This document shows positions 41,691 through 54,580 of a DNA stretch of 64,000 nucleotides, in pieces. The translations under genes and the position numbers were made by a program. Below the pieces are notes generated by a model. The model was given only the letters and a program-made list of their open reading frames with translations, searched no databases and had not been told where the DNA came from. Each line of letters opens with the position of its first letter. Within the stretch, counting starts at the first letter, position 1. Source of the stretch: Prostheceraeus crozeri (taxonomy: Eukaryota > Platyhelminthes > Polycladida > Euryleptidae); the NCBI GenBank assembly GCA_907163375.1, contig CAJQUW010010479.1, positions 1 through 64,000 of the forward strand, given 5' to 3'.

Positions 41691-44659
41691 ATTGCGTGTC
41701 TCCGTTTAAATCGATCTTTGGCGAGCGAAGGACCCTGGCATATCTTATTTTTTCATGATCATCAAAATCTGTCTTTTTTTAACTTTACATTCCTTCGAAT
41801 GACACTCAGATACTAATGATCAATTAATCAGCTGCCTATACATAAAAATTCTTGCGAAAAAATGCCTTAAGGTTATGACTCTCTAGGGATAGAAAGCAGG
41901 ATTTTATTCGATCCAAAGCAGTAAAAACAAAATCAAATTAGGTATGCAGAAATAACTACATTTGGTCAGAAAATCTATTTATGTCTATGAGAAATACGAC
42001 ATATTGATAAAAAATCATTTTTTTCTGAGAAATAGGGATCCCGGACTTGGATAGTCTAGCTTGGGATTGACGGGGGATGCTGTTCTAGTCTCGGACGAAC
42101 TCAGTCCTGAACTTTTTCACAAGCCTGGACTCAATACCGGGCGTACAACCCTAGTAAGCGAGTGTTGCTGTAACAGTAACACATAAATCAACGGCGGCAC
42201 TGTACTGAAATTGACATTTGGGAACACAGTCCATAGCTGCAATGGATGTGTGACATTAATTGTTAGAGTAGCACATTTTTTAAACTGAAGTTGTCCGTGT
42301 TTGTCTTCAAAAAAACACCAAACACTGCTAGTGCTACTGGATGTCTGGTCATATGTGAGGCTTTTAACTGTTAACCATGGTGTAAATGTCAGTTGAGTTT
42401 TGACGGTAAATTTCGTGGATTGCTTGTTCAGTCTCATAACAAGTATACCAGGCTACTGGAATGTTAGAGTCTTGGACAAGTTCAGTTGACATTTGCTAAT
42501 CGCTTAATACCGTAGACAATTGGATCGCAAGCAAGTTTAAATGGCTTCATTTGTGAGTTGTAATGAATGGTGTTAACAGAAAAGCTATCCAATTCAAGTG
42601 AAAAAATGAGTGATCTTTTTTCATCCTGCAGGGTGTGTAGATTAAGAAACAGAAATTTCATTATTCTGTGGAAGTGGAAATAACATGTTGTTTAATCGAA
42701 CGATGTCGCTGTTTGTTTATACTGTTGCATGTCATTCATTCACGAGTAACAAGAAAATTTCAAGCATGGTGAGAAATTTTGCAAATGAATTCGAAGATAG
42801 TCAATTAAGTGGTAGATGTGATCTACAATGTCTGAGACTGGAATTGTTTCTTATATGAAAAAAATCCGGAAGTGGATGAAAATCCACATTTCCCATAATC
42901 TTTATAAGTTTATTACTGGCGGGTCCGAATGTTAGGTTGATTTGCCCGATTAGCCAGGATGGCATCTGCTAACATGGCTAAGGGTTTACCAGATTTCAAC
43001 CCTCTTAAAATCCTGTTTTCACCTGTTTAAATCCTGGTTTTTACTCAAATGTCCTCTGATTTTCGGTAAACTGATCTTATATTTATATTTGAAGCTGCGA
43101 CATTACCTTAACGAGTCATGCTTATTGAACATAACTTCAATAATTTAACAATTATTAGTAATTATTTAATGTAATTATTATTACATTAAATATTCAATAT
43201 AACCTATGGTTTGCCCTTAAGAGATCAGGTAGAACGTACCCATCGGCAGAAATAAATGGTCGCAGCGTGTCAAACTTTTTGACTATCCTAGGGCTACTTT
43301 AGAGCCAAATTTGACGGAATCTGTGAGGGAGGGAGGACATTCCCCACTAGTCCATTTATTGACTCAGTTAATGATTCTTAGGTGAAGCTGGACCTAGCCC
43401 CTATTGGTCCATCATATATATGATCATTTTCAAATAAATCAGATTCAATGTATGATAACTTAATGAACTTCCTTAAAGCACAAATTGCTGATTAAACATG
43501 CATTATCATATCAATCCTCGTCAGTCAAGGTTTCACAAGTTGCCATTACTGGATTATGCTGGAATTGCTCTCCCACAAATTTTAATGGCGGAATGAAATG
43601 GTTTAAGAAAAATTATGCAAAAAACAGAGAAACTCATACTCAGAATATTGAGCTCTGCTGTCGTATTTTGTGATATCTCACACATTCACATGGAAATAGT
43701 TGGAAGTGATTTGACCACAACGGAGATAATCATTGTATACAAGTGCAGAATGTACTCGCACTAGTAGCAACTGTTTGCTCTAAATTTGCTTTCATCCACT
43801 AAATTATTGTACTTTATATATCATACTTGTATTATCGTACATATATTATAGCAAGCAAAATCATGAAAAAAATTATAAATCCTCATTATCAATAAAAGAC
43901 GCGGAAGACCGGCTAAATATGAATTTGATGCTTTATCTTGCATCTTCGCTAATTATATTTGTTTAACTTCATTCAAAATTCTACGATATTAAAATATGTG
44001 ACCTGTTTAAACAAGTGGGATTTACCTATGATTCCACTCCTTTTTAAACATGGCTTCAACCAGGTGGCATGGTTTCAAAAAGTGTCAAAACAGTCAGGTA
44101 TTTAAACCATTTGCACCCGTGCGATTATCCCATTTTGCAGTCAGACGGTCAATGTCAAGCTGTTCAAGTTTGACAAAATAGTTATGCGATAAATCACAAA
44201 TGATAGTCCAGAGGTAGTTAAGCTTCGAATCTTGCGTCTTTTAGTTAAACATGGACATTGGACAGTCATTCTGGTTGAAATATTCTCACTGTTACTTTGG
44301 CTCTTGTCTCTTTCTAAGCATGAAACAATTTTGCTGGCCTGCCCATTTGCCTTCAAAATTGAATTTACACTAACAATATTTTACGTTCATATTGTTTTTC
44401 GTTAGAATTAAGTCTGAACTACAGATTCGGACATTCTTTGCTTGCTATTTTAAGAGATCAAGGCTAGATTTTTATAGTTACTTTCATTTTTCAAAAAACG
44501 ATTTATTTGATTAGCCCACTGTGCTACGGAGAGCATCTTGAAAATGTCAGTGAATAATTTAAACTGATAAGTCCTCTAAGGACATCTAAGTCGTCTGATA
44601 AGTTTTCAAACGAAATCGAATCAGATAAATGCGGATTTAATTTTTAATCTATTGTCCCT
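41691..44659. other. Gene-free stretch
   Basis: No gene. A perfect 13-bp-arm hairpin, TATTTAATGTAAT and its complement around TATT, lies at 43163-43192. ACAACCCTAG near 42146, with GACTCAATACCGGGCG beside it, may be an orphan hAT-type end. Confidence 0.4.
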
Positions 44660-45065
44660 TCATCATCTAGACGTTTGTCGATCTTGTGCATCTTCTTCAT
44701 TTTAAGGCAGAGTTTGCGCCTGTCACCTTGTGTGGCGTTAAACCAAGTTTTTCGTGTACTTCGAAATGATACCTCCCCTTCTACCTTTGTCAAACATCTT
44801 ACTGATCCACTGTGTCTGGTTCCAGCGCCGTACGTGCCATCATCACAGACGTCCTTCTCTCCGCGACTGAAGGAAGCTCAATTGCTTATTCACATTCTTA
44901 ATTAGACTTTCTACCGGATAGCTTTGCACGTGCCATCCACCTCACCATTCTCATTTCGGCTCTCTGGAGCAAGTTATCGTCGTCTGAACGGAGGACCCTC
45001 TCCTCAGACCCGCAGGTCATGGCTTGTCTGACCTATCGTACCAATCTCACATTTTTGTAAATCAC
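44660..45065 (-). pseudogene. Degenerate LINE 3' coding end
   Basis: The complement reads RSDDDNLLQRAEMRMVRWMA, the A-E-x-R-M-x-R-W block that ends many LINE polymerases. A second frame gives VRCLTKVEG, then STRKTWFN and LCLKMKKMHKIDKR, which match the V-x-x-x-x-x-V-E-G, R-x-x-K-T-W and D-A-x-D-R tail of such proteins. Stops and frame shifts show it is old. Confidence 0.6.
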
Positions 45066-46962
45066 GGGATTTTCTTGAATTTCTCTAAAGACTACTGTAC
45101 AACACTTCAGTGAAAGACTTGGTTTGATAGTCTATAGTTATACGGTTACTACCGCATTTATCTATAATAGCTGCCAGTCAAAGAAACCGCCATGGCTGTT
45201 TATTTGGATTCATTTCTTGCGAAAATTGACTCGTATCCTAACTTAATATCAGTAATATCTTTCCATCTACAACGTTCAGGTGATATCTTTGTGGTTCCAT
45301 TCGTATTGGATATAGAACATGTAAATCTATCACACAAGATCACCGAATTTTCTTGATCACTCAACTGTAAGATGAGGCATATCATGTAACAGTTGATAGT
45401 TTTAAGCAATAATTTCTGTGCTCTATTTGTCAATGTTATAATTTCGGTAGAAGCTAAATGGAAAGCAGTATGTTTACAAACGGTACAATTCAACGATAAA
45501 GATCTAAGTCTAACCGAAGCCTATCTGAGTCTTCAAACATTCTTAAAAACCGTTGCCTACATACACACACGGCATTCATTTAGTTTACCATTGCAATAAC
45601 CACTGTACTGGTATATCAAGGTTGCATTTTGAATGATGTGTTAAACTTTGCGACAAATGCTAATGCGTTTTTGTTGTCTATCAACTTCAAGCAATAATGA
45701 TAAATTTCATGACAATGTCAATCAGTATTTGGCACAATTGTTTGTTACAAAGCGGTTATAAGGAATAATAAACCTTGGCAGCTTATTTGACAGTGGCAAC
45801 TAATGTGTACAAAGATGGACTATTTTTCATCCGACTATTTTAATTCTAGTAGGCGCTCAAAATATCCGAATTCATCATTTAACAAGCTGCAAGGTCAATT
45901 TTAATGCTTCAATCTATGGTCTGATTTTTCCTAGGTTGTTAGAATTTCTTGAGTTCATGGTTGCGCTAATTTACGTCAGACTCGCTTTTTTACCTTCGCC
46001 ATGTTTACTTTTCAATCAAACATAATTTTATTTGATTACGTAAACACATGCTTAGATTTTCTTGTTACGCATGACGGATTGTTATGTAGCATGTACGTAA
46101 TAACTCGATGCAGGCCATTGTATTATCTAATATTTGTTATCGTTTTTAACTTGATAAATTTACTTATCTTCAAGCGGCACAAGCGTTCTTCAATACACAC
46201 TAAAATATTGCAATAATATTGACAAAATTGATTCTAACAGACAGTTATAGAAGTTTTGCTTGATCTTGGCTACTGTTTCTGATAGACTGTTGGCTTCTCT
46301 GATTTCACGGACTTCACGAGATCCGTAGGTCACGTATTCAGCATGCATGCATTGTCTGCAGTTCTGCAGACGAACTCTACACATTGAGGGAGAGACACTT
46401 GATTTCCCACTGACGTCGACAACGAGAGACAGTCATCGATCTGTCGTCTTTCTGCTTTCCTCCATGTTCTCCGAATTGAATGAGAAGGAAGGTTAGAAGA
46501 AAGTAAACAGTTCTGTTTGTGTTGAACCTCGAACTTCCATTTCTCGGAGCTAAATGCTTGGAGGGAAGTGTTATTGTCTCAGCTGGTAGTCGCGTGACAA
46601 TTGCTAAGGTGATAAATTGCGTGCATTTATTGTTGTACGTCCACGTGGTCTCGATACGAGACCGGATCAGTATTGGTCGGCTGTCTCGTCAGCTGTGAAC
46701 TTGGAGAAACTTTCACCTACGACTACGTGCATCTATTCCACTATTCACTCATCGCTATTTTCGGCGGTATGTGACCTTGAATATCTGTGATTGGCTGCAA
46801 CGGCTCGACACGGGAGTCACGTAGCCACTTTAAGGAGACGATTTAAATGAGGGATGGTGAAGCGTAGAAGCAAGCGATTCCCGTCGTCAACAGCATGCGC
46901 TGGAGTGAGATTTTGTGAGGATAAAACCTCAATGATCTCGGCTTTCTTTCTCTGTCCAGCCC
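45066..46962. other. Gene-free stretch and probable upstream region of the PPP1R3 gene
   Basis: No ORF of substance. The last few hundred bases before 46963 are more GC-rich and probably hold the promoter and 5' UTR. I see no certain TATA box. Confidence 0.4.
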
Positions 46963-47844
46963 ATGGATAACCACGATTTCCTCTCTGACGACGAAGTTAT
47001 TGTTTCTGACGTTGCGAACATACACGGTGCCACTCCAGATTACTTGTATAAACCAGGTCGTCAATATTCGTGCAGTGCTATTAATTCGTGTTCACTCAAC
47101 CCTACTAACAACAACAATAGGAAGAGCAAACCTTCAGAGCCAGACGAGAATGGTCTTAGCAACAGCAATTCCGACTTCGCCAGTATTCTGCGAGCTGCTG
47201 ATCGCAGCGATCAGCCGAAGAGAGCACTGTCCTCCACGCGATACGAGGAATGGAAGCGCGAGTGTGACCGCGCGGAAATCGGCAACCATGCGAAGACTGT
47301 CCGCTTCGCTGATTCCATGGGCTTCGACCTCGAGGTGACGAAATTGTACACCGACGAACTTCCAAATGTCCCTCCCGAAGCGTATTATTATCTTTCTTTA
47401 TCGTCCAGTCGTGAACTGACCCCTCCCGACCCCCGTGATGTTGCTTGGACAGCACTATTCTCTCAACCATATACAACGCCCTACTTCCACCGTAATCTGC
47501 TGCAAAATAAAGTACAGTTGGACCATGCATTCATACATAATATGGAGATCAGTGTCACAGTCAGAGTCGTCAATCTCTCGTATGAGAAAGGAGTTTTCCT
47601 TCGATACACTCAGAATTCGTGGCATACTACCTGTGAAAAGCAAACAAAGCATTTGAGACACATCCCTCAACACAATGTGGATGTCTTCTGTGTGAAAGCG
47701 CCGCTAGCTGAACTTAGCATGCGAGTTGAGTTCGCGATTCGCTACGTGTGCATGAATCAAGAATTTTGGGACAACAATGGCAACCTGAACTATATTTTTG
47801 TACAAGAGAATCGTGGCGGTTACAGTGAGCAAGAAAAGAGATAG
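46963..47844 (+). CDS. PPP1R3-type glycogen-targeting subunit of protein phosphatase 1
   Basis: A single open exon of 293 residues. The start GCCCATGG has good context. The family binds PP1 and glycogen together, bringing the phosphatase to glycogen synthase and phosphorylase. Residues 1-105 are polar and probably disordered. The PP1-docking RVxF site is KTVRFADSMGFDLE at 111-124, with the family's Phe-Ala-Asp and following G-x-x-L. A CBM21 starch/glycogen-binding domain covers about 175-280: NKVQLDHAFIHN, VTVRVVNLSYEKGVFLRYT, W220, VEFAIRYVCMNQEFWDNN and NYIF. The WDNN...NY end is diagnostic. Length agrees with vertebrate PPP1R3B/C/D (about 285-320), but I cannot say which member it is. It lies on the same strand as FBH1. 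Confidence 0.95.
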   Translation: MDNHDFLSDDEVIVSDVANIHGATPDYLYKPGRQYSCSAINSCSLNPTNNNNRKSKPSEPDENGLSNSNSDFASILRAADRSDQPKRALSSTRYEEWKRECDRAEIGNHAKTVRFADSMGFDLEVTKLYTDELPNVPPEAYYYLSLSSSRELTPPDPRDVAWTALFSQPYTTPYFHRNLLQNKVQLDHAFIHNMEISVTVRVVNLSYEKGVFLRYTQNSWHTTCEKQTKHLRHIPQHNVDVFCVKAPLAELSMRVEFAIRYVCMNQEFWDNNGNLNYIFVQENRGGYSEQEKR

Positions 47845-48775
47845 AAAACAATCTACTGTTTTATTGATCATTGAATTTGTGCTTAGCACATAGCCATTTT
47901 AAGGGAAGTGCTTCTCAGCTTCTTCAGCTACCCTCGGCTGAAAAGGTCTGTAATTTATGAATATAAATGAGCAGCTATCATCATGGATGATGAAGGAGAT
48001 CGAGCACTGGGAACTGAAAGTGCAAATGGACGTGATAACTATAATTATAGAAAGTGTTCTTCTCGGTGCTATTGAAGATGCTTAAAGGAGTATTTTCATA
48101 ACAATAGAATATTTGTAGGATTAGTTGTATAGCTATGATATTGCCATTTTTACCTTCATATTTGTTGTTTTAAATCTGATCATGAGAGTGTTTAGAACAT
48201 TAGATTATTGCTCATTGTGCAAGGTGTCTGAATCTTGTATGACTCCGAGTGAATTTCGTGTGTTTTTCGGGTCAATCAAAAGTGAAACTTAATCAAGCCA
48301 CTCGTGAGTGGCAGTAATCGGATGTGGACACATTTGGCTTCCAGCGAGGAACAACGGCTTCTTGGCTGTGATAAAGATTTGTAGGGTGACATTGCCAGCC
48401 AGAAACCAGATATATTCTTTTTACTGATGTGTCTGTTCGTTTTCCCAATCCCATATCACCCAAAGATTTCCCAACAGATTCTGTTTTGTGCCATCATTTG
48501 CGAATTACAAATTCATGGCAGACTATCGCACTAAGTGCGATTGTTGCAGCACTGTCTTTTCAACAGCTAAATGACGGAATTAGGGTGTAAGTGGAACTAT
48601 TATGGACTCATCGTCTATTGAACATTTATATCAATGAGCGAATCAAACGTTTTGACACTCAGGTGTCTTTGTAACTTAACTCTTTCGCTGTAGTTGTTCC
48701 GCTGTAAACAGTTGTCATCAACTAGATTATTTGAGACTGATGATGGTCATCGGTCGGTAGAGCAATTCAAATAAA
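47845..48775 (+). promoter_or_regulatory. Probable 3' UTR of the PPP1R3 gene with poly(A) signal
   Basis: The first AATAAA after the stop that I find is at 48770-48775, implying a 3' UTR of about 930 nt. No ORF in between. Inferred from position only. Confidence 0.4.
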
Positions 48776-49635
48776 TTTTTCACGACCGTTTAATTAAAAG
48801 TTAAAACAAGTTACGTACAAATAGAATGAAACTTGTCAACGTTTCGGCGGTTGCCTTTATCGAGACAGGTTTCAGATTATTTGTGAGTAGTGGTGTATTT
48901 GATTTAGCAGAATATGGAAAAGTTGGCTTTGAATTAATGTACTACTCTTTTTTGCAACTTTGCAATAGAATCTATTTGTTAGATTGCCACTTTCGTCTAT
49001 GTAATAACTGTATGAAGGACAGATTAGTAGCCATAACTGCCACTGGGAGCATACAATATGAATTTGGCTGTTTGATGTAGGGAATCAAACTTGAAACATC
49101 TTCCCGATGAAGGAGCAGTATCTCTAACACGTGTTGCAGATTTAAAACTCATTTTGTCAGGCAGATAGGTCATTTTTTCCTTATTTCTAATTTGCAATGC
49201 GTCTTCCCAACCATGTCATCGATGCTTCAGTCATGAGAAGTGACCCTAGCCTGGTGAAAGTTACCGGTGCATGAATCAAACATGCATGTACAATTAACAA
49301 TGTACACGTATCATAAGTTTTACTTTGGAAGCAAGATTGGTAATCCGAAACAAAAGGGTCACCTACAGTCACTGGTTGCATAACTAGATAAATGTGTGGT
49401 CTTTTCTCGATTAAAGTCGAAAATACGCCAGAAGTGTCATGATGTTTACAAACGTGCTTGTAGTTTGTAATACCGAAAAAGACAATTTCCGAAAAATGTT
49501 CAATCTCAATATAATTACCTGTAGGAACACTGTGCAAGAAAGAGCGGCTGCTGGTTAGAAATTAACTTAAGATTGCGTTCTTCAAGCATCACAGCACACA
49601 GCGTTTTGATTTTGACGAACAACAAAATAATGGAT
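48776..49635. other. Gene-free stretch
   Basis: A 116-codon minus-strand frame at 49187-49537 shows no domain and is not called. Nothing else recognised. Confidence 0.35.
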
Positions 49636-49640
49636 TCAAA

Positions 49641-49760
49641 TACAGTGAAATCCACATATAACGGACTCGCTTATGATAGTTATTTACGCAACTAGTGCTT
49701 AATTTTTGCATTTCACGAGTTAGATGTTTTAAATGCCAGATCCCGCAGGGCTAGGGCTAT
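49641..49760. mobile_element. Possible pogo/Tigger-like transposon end
   Basis: TACAGTGAAATCCACATATA and then ACGGACTCGC resembles the TA-bordered ends of Tigger elements (CAGTxxAxTCCxxxTATAACGGAC). CGAGTTAGA occurs twice nearby. No matching right end was found. Confidence 0.4.
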
Positions 49761-50949
49761 TTAAATCTAACGAGTTAGAATTCTATGATGAAGCAATCTC
49801 ATGCACGAGTTACGTAGAGAATTTTATTTGGCGACGTGCTATTATTCCCGCATGGGCAATAATCTGCTTTACAGGTAAAATAAAGTGATACGATATCTAC
49901 ATTATGCTCCCGGAGACAAATAAAGTACCTCTCCTCAAAGTGCCGACAAAATTTCCTATCGGTACTGAATAAAATACCGCGCTTACAACGTGCCTGTTTA
50001 TAGCATTCTTCCCAGGCACAACGGACCAAATTTTCCGCAGATCCACCTGTGATTTTTATAACGTACTTCTTCTATTGCGAATAATTGTTTCATACCTTTG
50101 TGTGCGCTCACGAGATAGCTAGCTCGATTGGGATGTTGAACCTTCAGGTCAATCCTCCCATCAGCTGCAATTGAATGCTTATTATTTCCGCCCACCTTTT
50201 TGAGGGACTACCTAGGAGTGACCATGCCATTCGTAGCATTGGTTACCGATCCTCCTTGATCAGTCACAATGATCGGGTTCAACAGAAAATTTCGGACTAT
50301 ATTTCGAACAAAGGGTTACTTGAGTAAATTACATTTATGTCATACAGTGCACGTGGGCTCGATGCCTTTCTGGCTGGCCTATGCTGTGCTCGTCGAATGC
50401 GCGCAGTTGATTATGAGACAATTTGTTTTTCATATTTACTCTCTGGGATTCCATAACATGAAGCACTAAATAACACAAAGTGCGTAGGTTGATTTATACA
50501 TGCATTAATAGATATTGCATTTGCACGTGCAGAACAACAATTCGCAAGTAATTGTTGCGGTAATGTGACATAGAATTAATTGCATCTGATATACCGTATG
50601 CATTTACAAAATGTTCGTGTACAATTATACCGTGCATAAAATCAAAGTGCGTGAACATCACTATGTATACTGTATGGAAGGGAATATGCCTTGACTGCTG
50701 TGCATTTTGCCCTCCAATCCTATTTTCACTTAAACAATAATACCTCAATTCATGTTATTGCTCTCACACACCTATGAAAATTACAATTCATACCGCCTTG
50801 GAATATGATGCACCATTTTTACAAGTCCTTTCAAGTACATAATAGGTGACTGATAAGTTCACCGCAGGTCAGCGCGACTGATGCTGTAACAGTCTCGACA
50901 TTTTTTAGTTCCAATTGAACTACGATTGTTATTCGATAAATAAGGCCTA
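49761..50949. other. Gene-free stretch
   Basis: No gene or repeat recognised. Short minus-strand ORFs look random. Confidence 0.35.
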
Positions 50950-51140
50950 GTTGTTGTTTTTATGGCATGCATTGTCCAAATTTTCTCCTACTCAGGCCAT
51001 TTCAGGTGTAAAAAGGAGTTACTAATGCAAAGAGATGCAAAGGAGTTAGATAAAGAGGTTTGTATGATGACTTTTTTTACCCTGAATTGGCCTGAGTAGG
51101 AGAAAATTTTGGCAAAACACGCCTTAATAACAAAAACAGC
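50950..51140. repeat. Inverted-repeat hairpin of about 190 bp
   Basis: CCAAATTTTCTCCTACTCAG (50976-50995) pairs with CTGAGTAGGAGAAAATTTTGG-type sequence at 51092-51112. Pairing extends inward through CAGG and CCTG and, less well, outward to about 50950 and 51140. Probably a small foldback or MITE. Confidence 0.75.
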
Positions 51141-52470
51141 AGGGATTATTTTTTAATTGTCTATTAGCAGAATCGAAATAAAATTTCCAATGTCTGAACT
51201 GTTGAATGCAGATATCTTTTGATGATGTGACGATTTCATTCATAACTATTTATATGATTTTTGTATGCATGAGGCCATACCCAGCTAGGGAATTTGCGTT
51301 ACTAGCCGGGCGCGGTTCGCGCTATGACAGTGACTGGAGAGTCAGGCGTACATCAGATTTCTAAGTGAAAAATGTCTGAGATGTTAGTTCCATTAACAAG
51401 GGAATAATTTAAAAATTCAATCCACGAAGTCACATTGCACCTTTAAATACAATATTCTAACCGTTGCGAAAGTGTTAAAATTCTACTTGTTAAAATTGCA
51501 AGAAATTGACAGTATCGGTTTTTAAATAGAGAAATTCTTCTTTTGTCCTTAATTTTCGAAAAAGATATTCCACTAAATTTTCACATGCTCAATTATTCCT
51601 TAGAGACTAGTCGATTTATCGGGGACTGTCATACGTAGTCATCTGATTTCACAGTATCATAGGAGAGGATGTGATAGTTCATTTGCGGCTGCCTTGATAC
51701 GTACATTTTAAGATTTAGTGGATATACACTGAAATACAGAAGGATGATGTGCAAAACCATTTTCAAGAATCATGCCATGCTTATTCATTTTTCAAAAAAT
51801 TGTAAGTGCGCATATTCATATCCCCTTTCACCTTCACTACGCTCACTGACTGAAGTGATGTCTGCAATTGATTGAGTTTACTCGAGTTATGATTCCTCGT
51901 TGCATTCAACACAAATCCGGTGCGTAGCTGTCACGCAACATATTAGCGGGATCTTTAAGTAGTTTAACTTTCAGTGCAATCACATGAGAAAGGATTTGTT
52001 TGACAGAATATGATTCCAAAGAATTGAAGGTTATACGAAATACAACATACGGTGCATGTATGCTTTATTTGTTTGCTAGCTTCATGCATCTTTCACGATC
52101 AGATAAATTTCTCCTTTCCCGATTTTGAATTTCCTTCGAGGAAATCACGAAGATGCAGCAATGAGAATGGGTTACTAAGACTATCTATTTCTGTCACAGT
52201 TTTATCAGATATTTTGTGTTTTGCGATTCTTAAAGAATTCTCAGTTTGAACGGAGCTTGATAAATTCACTTGACTTGAGAAACTTGTATATATTCTCAGT
52301 GACAGTGGCACACTTTTGAAATGTCAAAACTAGTTTTCTGATGAAAATAACTACTTTAACTACTATAAGTAACTGTTTTCTTGTGCAGAATAGTGCTATT
52401 GACAACTGTAAAATTAAATACCGTATTCTATCAATTTAAAACTCATTCTCCAATAAAAGCCCAAAATGAA
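51141..52470. other. Gene-free stretch
   Basis: Nothing recognised. GAGAATTTTCACA-like AT-rich sequence throughout. Confidence 0.3.
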
Positions 52471-52509
52471 TAGAAACCTACTCTCTATTAAACGCCCATC
52501 TACACCAGG

Positions 52510-52620
52510 CTTGCGTGGATAATGGATTCATAGAGATCTCCATGGATGGATATAGAAATTTTTGATTCATCCATGGATATGGTGGAGATCTTTTGAATGG
52601 ATATTTCCACAAATGCTGCT
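52510..52620. repeat. Cluster of ATGGATA words, possible orphan transposon end
   Basis: After CAGGCTTGCGTGGATAATGG the words ATGGAT or ATCCATGG and GAGATC recur about eight times in 100 bp. This looks like the reiterated subterminal word of the other elements, but I find no right end. Confidence 0.4.
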
Positions 52621-53684
52621 GCAATTATTTCAAATGTATCACTAAGGAAACAAGTTTTCGCAAATCATGGCTAATATCATTAGAAAGTGAAATATCACAA
52701 AACCTAAAGTGAACTCAATATGAAAATGTGATTCAACTAGTGGCCGCATCGAGCATGTGAAGCAACTTGCTGGACGTTTACTGAGGTGACACATCCATGT
52801 TCATTGTGTGGCAGATATACTAGGTAATTGATCGATTGCTATGGTATACCGTTTGATGCGCCGTTTCCTTAGACAAGCAGAAGTCGAATCTGACGAAGAA
52901 TGCTATGGGTAAAAATATACTGGGGATAATAAAACTGCTTTTGAATGTTATTTAAGATTCTCATGAATAATATTGTTTGCAGATGTCATGAATTAGTTTT
53001 CAATGCTGATATGTTGAATGGTTATCCATCGCCAGTCTCAAGGTAGAAATACAGTCTCACTCTCCAAAAAAACTTACAAAAATTGTTGAAAAATAAATAC
53101 GAGTCGTAGGCATCTATTAGAGAGATTGTGGTAATTATCCGGATATTCTCCTGACTGGAAAAAACCGCAAAGTATGAATAAAGTTTACGATAATAACAGT
53201 TCAGCAACATATCATCCGTCTACTCAAAGATGAGACACATCAAGTGAGAAATCATCACTTTTTTCTAAGATCTTCAACAAATATTTTTGGTTCCTGCTCA
53301 AAGACCCTCAATTTTTGTAGGCCTTTTTGAAGTTCCACTTCTTCTACAAATGCAAAAGCGCAATTTATGTTCACTCTGTAAATGAAAATCTATTTTTATA
53401 TGGTATCTAAGTATGAGGTAATAAAAATAGAAAGAAAATACTATCATAGATTATCTTAGTAGGATTCTGATTTTGCGAGTTTGTCTTGTCATAATAAGGC
53501 ACACAGCTTCCTTTTTAAGTATCCAGCAACCAAAACCGCAGATTTACTATGTAGCCGCTCTTAATTGAAGTTTGACCAGTTTCGTCAAGTCTTGCAAAGC
53601 CGATGAAAATTGCTTCAAGAATTTTGCAGCACTCAAATTGGGATTCTTGAGGGATATTGTACTAAGCAATTAATTAGGCCATAG
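52621..53684. other. Gene-free stretch
   Basis: No gene or repeat recognised. Confidence 0.3.
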
Positions 53685-53830
53685 CCCATGAAGCCTGATG
53701 ATGATGATGGTTAAACGTCACTACTCCCCCATACTGGGAGCTTGGAAAGTATTGACATAGTCGGACTTTAATCTGGAGCACTGCGATCTTTCAGTCCGGA
53801 TGCCCTTCCTGGCGACCCATGAAGCTTGAT
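53685..53830 (-). repeat. SINE copy E, 5'-truncated, with 15-bp target duplication
   Basis: The complement carries only the 3' body of the family: AGGAAGGGCATCCGGACTGA, CCAGATTAAAGTCCGA and AGTATGGGGGAGTAGTGACG. CCCATGAAGCCTGAT (53685-53699) and CCCATGAAGCTTGAT (53816-53830) flank it. The tRNA head is missing. Confidence 0.85.
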
Positions 53831-54574
53831 CCTATAGCAAATTGAGCTAGGTTGACATATCATTCGTACATTTCTCATTAAAGTAAGCTAGCATGTCAAC
53901 ATAGGCTTACATGATTATTTCTCTAAAATTGTCATGATATCTGGCTATGATAGTTTCGGTCTATAGGCTACATATTTTACGTTGCAACATATGGGAATTT
54001 AACTTTGTTGGCTAGTAACATAAAAGCCACTTTTGCAACCTGAACCCAATTGCAAATCAGAACCGGAACCGAACATGCCTAGTCAAAAGATGTCACATTG
54101 AAATTCAATGAGAGCAATTATTATCAACTTGAAATCAATTGTCGATGATGTATGAAAACGTACTATTTTAACCAAATGATTAAGATGCATTCAATAAGGA
54201 GTTGAAATGACTGCTATTCTGAACCTGTAGGAGATTGCTGAATGATTTTAATACTTTCTTAATTGATTGCTTCATAGATACAATGATCAAAAGTGAGCTG
54301 CGGTTTGTATTGAAATTCTTGGTAATGTGCACCTCGCGTTTTTTGATGATTTAGTCTGTATTCACTATAATGTCGATCTACTCCCTGAGTGAACCAACGC
54401 TGTTGGTTAGACTAGTATACGAAATTTTAGAGTCTCATCTCGACTGACGCTGCTAAGTCAAAATTTTGGCCACAGTTTTTCAGTGTGCATCGAATAGTTA
54501 ACAGCAAAGCTTCGAATAAATGTCTTAACTGTCATTAGAAATTGATGTTTTAAACTAACTACCTAATTTATTGC
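53831..54574. other. Gene-free stretch
   Basis: Nothing recognised. Confidence 0.3.
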
Positions 54575-54580
54575 ATTATT

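Noticed and set aside
46060-46110. FBH1 exon 8 (frame reading VTHDGLLCSMYV, similar to MTHDGYLKL)
   Set aside because: No acceptor in the right phase precedes it, and the following residues do not resemble the SKP...VDEAQD region.
49187-49537. 116-codon minus-strand gene
   Set aside because: No recognisable domain, no context, and the length is expected by chance here.
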